In this document: piece by piece, positions 42,354 through 50,508 of the stretch | Layout: each line of letters begins with the position of its first letter | How positions within the stretch are numbered: position 1 is the stretch's first letter | DNA from: an uncultured Rhodospirillaceae bacterium | GTDB lineage: Bacteria; Pseudomonadota; Alphaproteobacteria; Rhodospirillales; Magnetospirillaceae | DNA length: 64,000 bases | Direction of reading: 5' to 3' | Assembly: GCA_903901915.1 (NCBI GenBank) | Contig: CAIUSV010000009.1 | Coordinates: 1 to 64,000, forward strand | Notes under the pieces: model-generated | Told to the model about the DNA's origin: nothing | The model's input: only the letters and a program-made list of their open reading frames with translations | Databases searched by the model: none | Program-made: the position numbers and the translations under genes

Positions 42354-43828
42354 CCACTAGCCTTATGTTTTTGTGCCGTGAGCCAAGGCAACGGGTTGAC
42401 CGGCTGGCCATTATGGCGCAGCTCGACATAGAGGTTGGGCTTGGTATCGTCCTGCCCCATTACGCCGACGGGCTCCCCAGCAAGCAAACGCTGTCCGACC
42501 GAGCAGTCGATCTGGGCCATCCCCGCCAGCAGCGTATGATAGCCCTCGCTGTGTTCGATGATCAAGAGAAGGCCATAGCCCCGGAACGGTCCGGCGAACG
42601 CCACCTGTCCGTCGTGGGGAGCGATGACCTGGGCCTCCTTGCGGGTCTGGATGGTGATGCCCTTGGCGATGTGGCCGACGTCGTTGGTCTGGCCGAAGGC
42701 TTCGATCACCCGGCCGCGCGCCGGATAGGGCAGTTTGCCGTGGGATTGGCTGAAGGGCCGCTCGGTGTTGGCCGGTCTGGTGGCGGCGGCGACGCGCGAC
42801 GCCTGTTCCGCCTCCTTGATCGCTTGCTGCGCCGCCAATTGCTTTTCCTTGGCCTCGGCCTGGGCCTTGAGTTCGGCCTCGTGGGCGGCGCGGGCCTGGG
42901 CCAGTTCGCGTTGATGGGCTTCGGCGGCGGCCTGTTGCTCGGCCTTGCGGGCGGCAAGTTCGGCTTCGCGGGCGGCCTTTTCGGCCGCCAGTTCCGCCTC
43001 GCGGGCGATGCGTCGGGCAGTGGCCTCGGCCTCGCGGGCGGCCTTTTCGGCGGCGATCTTGGCGGCGGTTTCGGCTAGGCGGCGTTCACGTTCCTGTTCC
43101 AGGCGCACCAGCAGGTCGCGCAAATCCTCGGCCCGTCCGGCCAGATCCTCGACCCGCAGTTCGGCGGCGCGACCCTCCTGCTCGGCTTCCCGCTGCACTT
43201 GGCTTTTGCGGTCGAGCATGTCCTTGAGGCGGAGGTGTTCGTCCTCCAGGCGGCCGGTGGTGGAGGCGATGCGCTTCTTCTGCTCGCCGATGTCGGCCCG
43301 CAGGTGGGTCACGGTATCGATCTCGACCTTGAGTTCGCGCGCCGACTGTTCGATCTGCGGCACGGCGGCGCGCAGCAGGATAGCGGAGCGGACGGTATCG
43401 GCGGGGGTCTGCGGCTGGGCGATCAGGGCTTCGGTCGGGCGCCAGGCCAGGCGTTGCAGCGCGGTCAGCACCCCGACCATCTGCTGCGAGCGTCGTCCCA
43501 GCGCCTCGGACCGGCTGACCTCGCGGGCGCGCAGATCCTCCAACTGGGATTCCAGTTCCGACAGCAGGTCCTCGCTTTCCTGGGCGGCGCGGGCGGCGCG
43601 CACCATGTCGGCGCGCAATTGCGCCGTCTCGCCCGCCAGGGCTGCCGCCTTGCGCTTGATCTCCTCCTGCTCGGCCCGCGACTGTTCCAACTGCCCTTCC
43701 AGTTCGCGCAGGCGCTGGTCGGCATCCACCGGCTGGTTCCATGTCGCCATGGCCGGCGCGATCCCGCCCGCGAGCAGGACGAAGAGGACGCAGAAATCCC
43801 TAAACCGCAGCACGGGGGTCCGACGCAT
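42350..43828 (-). CDS. EnvC-like M23 murein hydrolase activator
   Basis: A 492-residue exported protein. A signal peptide (FCVLFVLLAGGIAPAMA) leads into long coiled coils (about 35-320), including an Ala/Glu-rich KAAREAE repeat stretch near 260-320, then a C-terminal LytM/M23 domain with HIAKGITI, VIAPHDGQVAFAGPF and IIEHSEGYHTLLAGM. EnvC-type proteins activate amidases at the septum and usually lack the full zinc set; here the last His-x-His position reads YHTLLA. Start 29 bp inside the gpmI 3' end, so it is co-transcribed. Confidence 0.9.
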   Translation of the reverse strand: MRRTPVLRFRDFCVLFVLLAGGIAPAMATWNQPVDADQRLRELEGQLEQSRAEQEEIKRKAAALAGETAQLRADMVRAARAAQESEDLLSELESQLEDLRAREVSRSEALGRRSQQMVGVLTALQRLAWRPTEALIAQPQTPADTVRSAILLRAAVPQIEQSARELKVEIDTVTHLRADIGEQKKRIASTTGRLEDEHLRLKDMLDRKSQVQREAEQEGRAAELRVEDLAGRAEDLRDLLVRLEQERERRLAETAAKIAAEKAAREAEATARRIAREAELAAEKAAREAELAARKAEQQAAAEAHQRELAQARAAHEAELKAQAEAKEKQLAAQQAIKEAEQASRVAAATRPANTERPFSQSHGKLPYPARGRVIEAFGQTNDVGHIAKGITIQTRKEAQVIAPHDGQVAFAGPFRGYGLLLIIEHSEGYHTLLAGMAQIDCSVGQRLLAGEPVGVMGQDDTKPNLYVELRHNGQPVNPLPWLTAQKHKASG

Positions 43829-45365
43829 CGGGGAGCAGCAGCGAGCGCCCCCCCATCTCGGCGGGCTGCGCCAGACCCAGCAGCGCCAGCATGGTGGGCG
43901 CCACGTCGGCCAACCGTCCGTCCCTAAGACCGGAAACGCCGGCTGGCGGCGCCACCGCCACCAGCGGCACCGGGCCGGTGGTATGGGCGGTGTGGGGCTC
44001 GCCGGTGACGGGGTCCTTCATCTGTTCGGCATTGCCATGGTCGGCGGTGACCAGCATGGTGCCGCCGGCTCCGACCACCGCTGCCTCCAGCCGGCCCAGG
44101 CAGGCATCCACCGTTTCCACCGCCTTGACGGCGGCGTCCAGGAAGCCGGTGTGGCCGACCATGTCGCCGTTGGCGTAGTTGACCACCACCACGTCGAAGG
44201 TGGCGCCCTCGATGGCGGCGACCAGCTTGTCGGTGACCTCCGTCGCCGACATCTCCGGCTGAAGATCGTAGGTGGCGACCTTGGGGCTGGGCACCAGGAT
44301 ACGTTCCTCGCCGGGGAACACCATCTCGCGGCCGCCGTTGAAGAAGAAGGTGACGTGGGCGTACTTCTCGGTCTCGGCGATGCGCAGTTGCCGCAACCCG
44401 GCCTCGGACAGCACCTCGCCCAGGATGTGGGTCAGCGGTTCCGGCGGGAATATCGTGCCGAGGAAGGCGTTGAGGTCCTTGGAATACTCGGTCAGGCCGA
44501 GGCGGGCGGCGAAAGCGACCTGACGGGGGCGGGCGAAGCCGTCGAAGGCGGAATCGACCAGACAGGCCAGGATCTCGCGGGCGCGGTCGGCGCGGAAATT
44601 GCCCATCAGCAGGCCGTCGCCGTCCTTCATGCCGCCATAGCCGGCTACCACCGAGGGCAGCACGAACTCGTCGGTCTTACCGGCGGCATAGGACTGCGTC
44701 ACCGCCGCGATCGGGTCGGCGGCGGCAATGCCCTTGGCCTCGACCAGGGCGTTCCAGGCCAGCCCGACCCGGTCCCAGCGCTTGTCGCGGTCCATGGCGT
44801 AATAGCGGCCCGACACCGTGGCGATGCGGGCGTCGTGGCCGGCGATGTCGGCCTGGAAGCGTTCGAGGTAATCCTTGGCGCTGCTGGGCGGCACGTCGCG
44901 GCCGTCGAGGAAGGCATGCACCGCCACCGGCACTCCGGCATCGGCGACGGTCCGCGCCAGGGCGGCGAGATGGTCCTGGTGGGAATGGACGCCGCCGGGG
45001 CTGAGCAGGCCCAGCAGGTGGCAGGTGCCGCCACCGGCCTTCACCGCCCCGATCAGCTTGCGCAGTTCGGGATTGACCGCCAGCGAGCCGTCGGCCACCG
45101 CCCGGTCGATGCGGGGCAGATCCTGCATCACCACCCGTCCGGCTCCCAGATTCATGTGGCCGACCTCGGAATTGCCCATCTGGCCGTCGGGCAGGCCGAC
45201 CTCGAGGCCGGAGGTCTGCAACAGGGCATGGGGATAGCCGGTGAGGAAGCGGTTCCAGTTGGGGGTGTTGGCCTGGGCGATGGCGTTGTCGGCCCGCTCG
45301 CGGCGCCAGCCCCAGCCGTCGAGGATGCAGAGCACAAGCGGGCGGGGGCGGTTGGCGCTGGTCAT
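43800..45365 (-). CDS. gpmI: 2,3-bisphosphoglycerate-independent phosphoglycerate mutase
   Basis: A 521-residue glycolytic/gluconeogenic mutase. The metal and Ser sites show in LCILDGWGWR, DGQMGNSEVGHMNLGAGR, HFLDGRDV-like AFLDGRDVPP and TADHGNAEQM. Length and motif order fit the iPGM family. The ATG at 45365 is used; a longer frame adds 54 codons over a 17-bp tandem repeat. First gene of the five-gene run down to rppH. Confidence 0.95.
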   Translation of the reverse strand: MTSANRPRPLVLCILDGWGWRRERADNAIAQANTPNWNRFLTGYPHALLQTSGLEVGLPDGQMGNSEVGHMNLGAGRVVMQDLPRIDRAVADGSLAVNPELRKLIGAVKAGGGTCHLLGLLSPGGVHSHQDHLAALARTVADAGVPVAVHAFLDGRDVPPSSAKDYLERFQADIAGHDARIATVSGRYYAMDRDKRWDRVGLAWNALVEAKGIAAADPIAAVTQSYAAGKTDEFVLPSVVAGYGGMKDGDGLLMGNFRADRAREILACLVDSAFDGFARPRQVAFAARLGLTEYSKDLNAFLGTIFPPEPLTHILGEVLSEAGLRQLRIAETEKYAHVTFFFNGGREMVFPGEERILVPSPKVATYDLQPEMSATEVTDKLVAAIEGATFDVVVVNYANGDMVGHTGFLDAAVKAVETVDACLGRLEAAVVGAGGTMLVTADHGNAEQMKDPVTGEPHTAHTTGPVPLVAVAPPAGVSGLRDGRLADVAPTMLALLGLAQPAEMGGRSLLLPDASDPRAAV

Positions 45366-45376
45366 GACGGTCACTG

Positions 45377-45410
45377 CCAAAGGAAGGATTGGGCCAAAGG
45401 AAGGATTGGA
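45377..45410. repeat. Two tandem 17-bp repeats upstream of gpmI
   Basis: CCAAAGGAAGGATTGGG (45377-45393) and CCAAAGGAAGGATTGGA (45394-45410) are adjacent and differ only at the last base. Lying 12 bp before the gpmI start, they cover its promoter or leader. Same unit length as the cheA repeats but unrelated sequence. Probably slippage. Confidence 0.9.
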
Positions 45411-45418
45411 AAGGCAGA

Positions 45419-46501
45419 CTATACCGAAACCCCGGGCGAGGTCACGGCCCGGATTTCGGTCGCCGGCAGGCGGCTTCGCACTCCCTTGGGCAACACCGCC
45501 ACCACCAGCCGGCGGACGTGATGCCACAGCGCCGACAGCAGCAGCAGTACCGAGCCGATCACCAGCGCGGTGACGGCGAAACTTTCGCCCGCCGAGCCCA
45601 CCGCCTCGAACAGCGTCTTCATGGCGTACAGCAGATAGATCAGCGCCGACACCAGCAGCGCGCGGCGATCCACCGCCAAGGCCACCAGCGCCAATCCCAG
45701 GTAGATCGCCACCGCCGCCATTGCGTGGCCGACGGTGGCGTCACGGGTCGCCAGCATGGAAAAGGCCGGGTGCACGATCAACGGCGCCGCCGTCAGGTGC
45801 AGCCAGAAGGCGACGTCCGACCGCCGCGTCCGGCGCTCGCGGTCGCTGGCATCCCAGCGCAGCGCCAGGGCGAACAGGGCGATGCCGGCCAGGAACACCA
45901 GCGGCAGGACGTGTCCGCGCAGGCCGGGCGCCAGCGTCAACGCCAACGCCAACGCCATGGCCACCGCGGCGGCGGCCCCGGCGGCGACGGTGATGGGCAC
46001 CATGAACCGTCGCCAGTGAGCATAGGCGGCCAGGGCGGCGACCGCGCCGCAGGCGGCGAATTCCAGGCCGACCAGCCTGCCGGCGGTGTCCATATCCCGT
46101 ATCATTCCCCAGAACGACATGGCATCGACATTGTAGCGGACGACCAGCGCCACCCCGGCGGCATACACGCCGCCGACGAAGGCGCACAGCAGCACGATGC
46201 TGGGCAGCGCCATGCGTCGGCGGCGGGTGAAATACTCGGCGAACAGCCAGCTTGCCGCCGCCACCGACGCCCCGCCCAGGACCGATTCGATCCGCGCGCC
46301 TAGCCAGCCCAGCGCCGACAGCAGCAGCACGGCGGCGATGGCGACGAAGATGTCGTTGAAGCCGGTGACCAGACGGAAGCTTTCCTCGTCGGCGGCGGGC
46401 GCCGCCCGCCGCCGTGCCACGAAGTCCCGCAGTCCCTCCGCCGCCTCGGCGCCGATGGCGCCGGCCGCCACCGCCGAATTCAGGTCATCCTCGCTGTACA
46501 T
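45419..46501 (-). CDS. DUF2157-like polytopic membrane protein
   Basis: A 360-residue protein. The N-terminal soluble part (YSEDDLNSAVAAGAIGAEAAEGLRDF) is followed by about ten membrane spans up to residue 330 and a short basic tail. This fits the DUF2157 membrane family, whose function is unknown. The start ATG at 46501 has AAGGGAAGG upstream. It ends 53 bp before the gpmI start on the same strand, so it could share transcription with gpmI. No catalytic motif seen. Confidence 0.8.
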   Translation of the reverse strand: MYSEDDLNSAVAAGAIGAEAAEGLRDFVARRRAAPAADEESFRLVTGFNDIFVAIAAVLLLSALGWLGARIESVLGGASVAAASWLFAEYFTRRRRMALPSIVLLCAFVGGVYAAGVALVVRYNVDAMSFWGMIRDMDTAGRLVGLEFAACGAVAALAAYAHWRRFMVPITVAAGAAAAVAMALALALTLAPGLRGHVLPLVFLAGIALFALALRWDASDRERRTRRSDVAFWLHLTAAPLIVHPAFSMLATRDATVGHAMAAVAIYLGLALVALAVDRRALLVSALIYLLYAMKTLFEAVGSAGESFAVTALVIGSVLLLLSALWHHVRRLVVAVLPKGVRSRLPATEIRAVTSPGVSV

Positions 46502-46651
46502 GCCGTGCCGCCTTCCCTTGGTCCAATCTCCGACAGCATACACCGATCGCGGCCGATGCAACGGAGTTGGCGGCAATTCTCATCGAGGCACAGGTTATTC
46601 ACCACCAAGAACACCAAGAGGCCTCGCGGATGGCGCCGTGGCTCTCGTCGC

Positions 46652-47254
46652 CTACTCCCGCCACCCCACCTCGCGGGCCAGGACGGTCAGCGCCCGCGAG
46701 CCGGCTTCCCATTCTTCGGGCGGCGGGGCGCCGTCGGATTGGGCGGCGGCGCGGGCGGTGGCGACGGTTTCGGCCAGGGGCGACAGGCCGACGGCGGCGC
46801 GGCGCGCGTCCACCTGCCCAGGGGCCTCGATGGGCAGCGGCGACAATACGCCGCCGATCCAGTCCAACTGGGTGCCGAAGCGCTGCGGCCGGCCTTCGAG
46901 GATGCGGATGCGATCTTCCAGCAGGGCGGCCTGGCGTGGCGGCACCTCGCCCCGGTTGGCGGCGGCCTTGAGCAGGCCGAGGCAGCGGCGCATGAAGGAT
47001 GGTCGCGACACCGCGTGCATGGCCACCAGCCATGCCGCCTCGGCGCCGTCGGCGCCCGAGATGTCGTCGCCGTCCACGTCGGCGATCGGCCAGCCGTCGT
47101 CGTCGACGATCAGTTCCAGCTCGCGGGCGTTGGCCTCGTGCAGCCGCCGCAAGCGGGGATGATAGCCGCCATCGGTCTCGCCCGACTGGGCCAGTTCCGC
47201 CCTCAGCGCTAGTTCGGCGTCACGCAGTGCCAGCAGACGGTGACGGAAATGCAT
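46652..47254 (-). CDS. DUF6624-like hypothetical protein
   Basis: A 201-residue soluble protein. Features are a charged N-terminal helix (FRHRLLALRDAELALRAEL), the segment DDGWPIADVDG, AWLVAMHAV and DRIRILEGRPQRFGTQ, which match the DUF6624 family. Function unknown. The start overlaps the mcd stop (TGATG), so it is translated with the ethylmalonyl-CoA genes, although it need not be part of that pathway. Confidence 0.8.
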   Translation of the reverse strand: MHFRHRLLALRDAELALRAELAQSGETDGGYHPRLRRLHEANARELELIVDDDGWPIADVDGDDISGADGAEAAWLVAMHAVSRPSFMRRCLGLLKAAANRGEVPPRQAALLEDRIRILEGRPQRFGTQLDWIGGVLSPLPIEAPGQVDARRAAVGLSPLAETVATARAAAQSDGAPPPEEWEAGSRALTVLAREVGWRE

Positions 47255-48912
47255 CAGCCCCGCGCGCCGCCCAGCAGGCCACGGGCGATGACCTGCGCCT
47301 GAATCTCGGCGGCACCCTCGAAGATGTTGAGGATGCGGGCGTCGCACAGGATGCGGCTGATGGGATATTCCTCGGCATAGCCGTTGCCGCCATGGACCTG
47401 AAGAGCGTTGTCGGCATTGGCCCAGGCGACGCGTGCCGCCAGCAGCTTGGCCATGCCGGCCTCGATGTCGCAGCGGTGGCCCTGGTCCTTCTCGCGGGCC
47501 GAGAAATAGGTAAGCTGGCGGGCGATCATGGTTTCCACCGCCATCCAGGCGATCTTGCCGCCGACACGGGGGAAGTTGTAGATCGCCTTGCCGAACTGGA
47601 CGCGCTCGTTGGCGTATTTAAGGCCGGTCTCCATGGCGCATTGGGCGACGCCGACGGCGCGGGCGGCGGTCTGGATGCGCGCCGACTCGAAGGTCTCCAT
47701 CAACTGCTTGAAGCCCTGGCCCTCGACGCCCCCCAGCAGGTTGGCCGCCGGCACCTTGAAGCCGTCGAAGCCCAGTTCGTATTCCTTCATGCCGCGATAG
47801 CCCAGCACCTTGATCTCGCCGCCGGTCATGCCCTCGGCCGGGAAGGGATCGGCCTCGGTGCCGCGCGGCTTGGGCGCCAGCATCATCGACAGGCCGCGGT
47901 AGTCCTTGGTGGCCGGGTCGGTACGTACCAGCAGCGTCATCACGTCGGTGCGCGCCGCGTGGGTGATCCAGGTCTTGTTGCCGGTGACGACGTAGGACTC
48001 GCCGTCGCGGACGGCGCGGGTGCGCAAGGACCCCAGGTCCGAGCCGGTGTTGGGTTCGGTGAACACGGCGGTGGGCAGGATCTCGCCCGAAGCGATCTTC
48101 GGCAGCCATTCGGCCTTCTGCTCCGGGGTGCCGCCCAAGCGGATCAATTCACCGGCGATTTCGGAGCGGGTGCCGAGCGAGCCGACGCCGATATAGCCCC
48201 GGCTCAGTTCCTCGGTGACGACGCACATCGACATCTTGCCCAGGCCCAGGCCGCCGTATTCCTCGGGCAGGGTCAGGCCGAACACTCCCATCTCGGCGAC
48301 ATGGTTCACCACCTCGATGGGAATCAACTGGTCCTTCAGGTGCCATTCGTGGGCGTGGGGAACCACCTCGTCCTCGGCGAAGCGATGGAACTGATCGCGG
48401 ATCAGCACCAGGGTCTCGTCGTCAAGACCGGCTTCGCCAAAGTGATGGCCGTCGGCGATCAGCTCGGCGATGCGCCCGCGCACCGCCGCCGTGCAGCCCG
48501 ATTTGCCCAGCAGCGAGGTCTCGGCCGACATGAAGCCGTGAACCGTCTTGGAGTCCAGCCCCAGGTCGGCCGGCCGCACGATCTCGCCCTGGCTCATGGG
48601 GATGCCGCCATAGATCTGGGCGAGGTATTCGCCGAACCCGGCCTGAAGGATCAGGGTCTCCAGCTCGCCCAGCCTGCCGGCGTCCGTCAGTCGTTTCGCC
48701 CAGCCCAGCAGCTGTTCCAGCGCCGCCACGTAGGTCGCCAGCCAGGCATAGCCATGGGCGGCGGTCTGATTGGCCTCGAACAGGGCGCCGTCGATCTTGC
48801 CGTTCCGGCTGACCAGGGCGGTGACCGATTCCTTGGCGGCGGCCCGCAGGCGATCGACGACGGCCAGCGCCTTGTCGCAGGTGGGGATCAGGTCGGGAAG
48901 CAGGATGGTCAT
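47254..48912 (-). CDS. mcd: (2S)-methylsuccinyl-CoA dehydrogenase
   Basis: A 552-residue acyl-CoA dehydrogenase of the ethylmalonyl-CoA pathway, oxidising methylsuccinyl-CoA to mesaconyl-CoA with FAD and ETF. The N-terminal extension of about 150 residues over normal acyl-CoA dehydrogenases is typical of Mcd. FAD-binding FTEPNTGSDLGSLRTRA and KTWITHAARTD, and the C-terminal VHGGNGYAEEYPISR, are present. Directly downstream of ccr, which supports this call over a fatty-acid role. Start with GAGGAAAA upstream. Confidence 0.92.
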   Translation of the reverse strand: MTILLPDLIPTCDKALAVVDRLRAAAKESVTALVSRNGKIDGALFEANQTAAHGYAWLATYVAALEQLLGWAKRLTDAGRLGELETLILQAGFGEYLAQIYGGIPMSQGEIVRPADLGLDSKTVHGFMSAETSLLGKSGCTAAVRGRIAELIADGHHFGEAGLDDETLVLIRDQFHRFAEDEVVPHAHEWHLKDQLIPIEVVNHVAEMGVFGLTLPEEYGGLGLGKMSMCVVTEELSRGYIGVGSLGTRSEIAGELIRLGGTPEQKAEWLPKIASGEILPTAVFTEPNTGSDLGSLRTRAVRDGESYVVTGNKTWITHAARTDVMTLLVRTDPATKDYRGLSMMLAPKPRGTEADPFPAEGMTGGEIKVLGYRGMKEYELGFDGFKVPAANLLGGVEGQGFKQLMETFESARIQTAARAVGVAQCAMETGLKYANERVQFGKAIYNFPRVGGKIAWMAVETMIARQLTYFSAREKDQGHRCDIEAGMAKLLAARVAWANADNALQVHGGNGYAEEYPISRILCDARILNIFEGAAEIQAQVIARGLLGGARG

Positions 48913-48954
48913 GGGCGTTTTCCTCGCAGGCGGATGGCGGGGTATTCCCCGTCC

Positions 48955-48991
48955 AGCCCCCCTCCCCCCCGTTACGGGGGGGAGGGGGGCT
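48955..48991. repeat. Perfect GC-rich palindrome between ccr and mcd
   Basis: A 17-bp perfect inverted repeat (48955-48971 and 48975-48991) around a TTA loop, with long runs of C and then G. It fills most of the 86-bp ccr-mcd gap. Elements of this C-run/G-run look are common as dispersed palindromes in alphaproteobacterial genomes. It may stabilise or terminate the ccr transcript. Confidence 0.85.
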
Positions 48992-48998
48992 TTCGGTC

Positions 48999-50285
48999 TT
49001 ATCCCTCGATGCAGTCTTCGATGGTGTAGCGGCCGGGCTTCAACGCCTGGACCAGCACCGCCATGTTGCCGGGCTTGTGCTCGTTTCTCAGCATCTTGAC
49101 GTGGGCCTGGGGGATGTCGTCCCAGGAGTAGACCTCGGACATGCAGGGATCGATGCGGCGTTCGATCACCAGCTGATTGGCCTGGGACGCCTGGAGCAGG
49201 TTGGCGAAGTGGCTGCCCTGGATGCGCTTTTGGCGCATCCACACGAAGCGGGCGTCGAAGGTCAGGTTGTAGCCGGTGGTGCCGGCGCAGAACACCACCA
49301 TGCCGCCGCGCTTGACCACGTTGCACGACACCGGGAAGGTGGCCTCGCCGGGATGCTCGAAGACGAAATCGACATCGTTGCCCTTGCCGGTGATGTCCCA
49401 GATGGCCTTGCCGAATTCGCGGGTCTTCTTCATGTAGTCGGAAAACACCTTGGGGTCGCCGTCCACATCCGGCAACTGACCCCAGCAGTCGAAGTTCTTG
49501 CGGTTGATCACCCCCTTGGCGCCGAGTCCAAGGACGAAATCGCGCTTGTCCTCTTCCGAGATGACGCCGATGGCGTTGGCACCCGACACCGCGACCAGCT
49601 GGATCGCCATGGAGCCGAGGCCGCCGGCGGCGCCCCATACCAACACGTTGTGGCCGGGACGCAGCACATGCGGCCGATGGCCGAACAGCATGCGATAGGC
49701 GGTGGCCAGCGTCAGGGTATAGCAGGCGCTTTCCTCCCAGGTCAGGTGCTTGGGCCGCTCCATCACCTGTTGCGCCTGGACACGGGCGAACTGGGCGAAG
49801 GAACCGTCCGGGGTCTCGTAGCCCCAGATGCGCTGGCTGGGCGAGTTCATCGGGTCGCCGCCGTTGCATTCCTCGTCGTCGCCGTCGGTCTGGTTGCAGT
49901 GGACCACGACCTCGTCGCCGATCTTCCAGCGCTTTACCTTGGAGCCGACCTTGTAGACGATGCCGGCGGCGTCGGACCCGGCGACGTGGTAGTCGGCCTT
50001 GTGATAGTCGAACGGCGAGATCGGCTTGCCCAGGCAGGCCCAGACGCCGTTGTAGTTGACGCCGGCCGCCATCACCATGATCAACACCTCGTGGGGGTCG
50101 ATCTCGGGGGTGGGGACCACCTCGACCTGCATGGCGGTGTCGGGCGAGCCGTGGCGTTCGCGCCGGATGGCCCAGGCGTACATCTGTGCCGGTACGTGTC
50201 CAAGCGGCGGAATCTCGCCCAGCTCATAGAGATCCTTGACCACTTGGCCGGGACGAATATCGACCGGCTTCGCCGCTTCGCTCAT
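48999..50285 (-). CDS. ccr: Crotonyl-CoA carboxylase/reductase
   Basis: A 428-residue MDR-family enzyme that reductively carboxylates crotonyl-CoA to ethylmalonyl-CoA with NADPH and CO2, the key step of the ethylmalonyl-CoA pathway. The nucleotide site is VWGAAGGLGSMAIQL. GSDAAGIVYKVGSKV and CNGGDPMNSPSQRIWGYET are typical of Ccr rather than of other reductases. Neighbours mcd and divergent ecm fix the pathway. Start with AAGGAG upstream. Confidence 0.95.
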   Translation of the reverse strand: MSEAAKPVDIRPGQVVKDLYELGEIPPLGHVPAQMYAWAIRRERHGSPDTAMQVEVVPTPEIDPHEVLIMVMAAGVNYNGVWACLGKPISPFDYHKADYHVAGSDAAGIVYKVGSKVKRWKIGDEVVVHCNQTDGDDEECNGGDPMNSPSQRIWGYETPDGSFAQFARVQAQQVMERPKHLTWEESACYTLTLATAYRMLFGHRPHVLRPGHNVLVWGAAGGLGSMAIQLVAVSGANAIGVISEEDKRDFVLGLGAKGVINRKNFDCWGQLPDVDGDPKVFSDYMKKTREFGKAIWDITGKGNDVDFVFEHPGEATFPVSCNVVKRGGMVVFCAGTTGYNLTFDARFVWMRQKRIQGSHFANLLQASQANQLVIERRIDPCMSEVYSWDDIPQAHVKMLRNEHKPGNMAVLVQALKPGRYTIEDCIEG

Positions 50286-50508
50286 GTGAGAACTCCTTCA
50301 AGACCCCTGGGACGGACGCTTTGCCGCCGACGATCCGGTCCGACCAATCGGCATATCGCCTTTTAGCGTTTTGTTGCTTTCTTCGCAATGCACAAAATGA
50401 TAGTTTGTTTCGTGAAGTCGTTCCTGGGTGAAATTTTAGGTCGCGGGAGGCCCCCCGACCCCCGGCGGAACGGCAGATTTTTTGAAAGAATCCAATGTGG
50501 AGCGTCCC
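50286..50508. promoter_or_regulatory. Divergent promoter region between ccr and ecm
   Basis: The 223-bp gap between divergent ccr and ecm contains an AT-richer patch (about 50355-50415), the likely promoter and operator zone for both. I looked for TTTGCAAA-type PccR boxes and saw only imperfect half-sites (for example TTCGCAAT near 50382). No confident box. Confidence 0.45.

Noticed and set aside
42945-45521. Open frame of 858 codons on the plus strand
   Set aside because: It lies antisense to the EnvC-like gene and gpmI, both with full motifs. Low-complexity content shows it is a shadow.
46999-49029. Open frame of 676 codons opposite mcd
   Set aside because: mcd is certain by motif and context; this frame has no recognisable domain.
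50340-50420. Possible PccR sites (TTTGCAAA pairs) upstream of ccr
   Set aside because: Only imperfect half-sites seen with wrong spacing.
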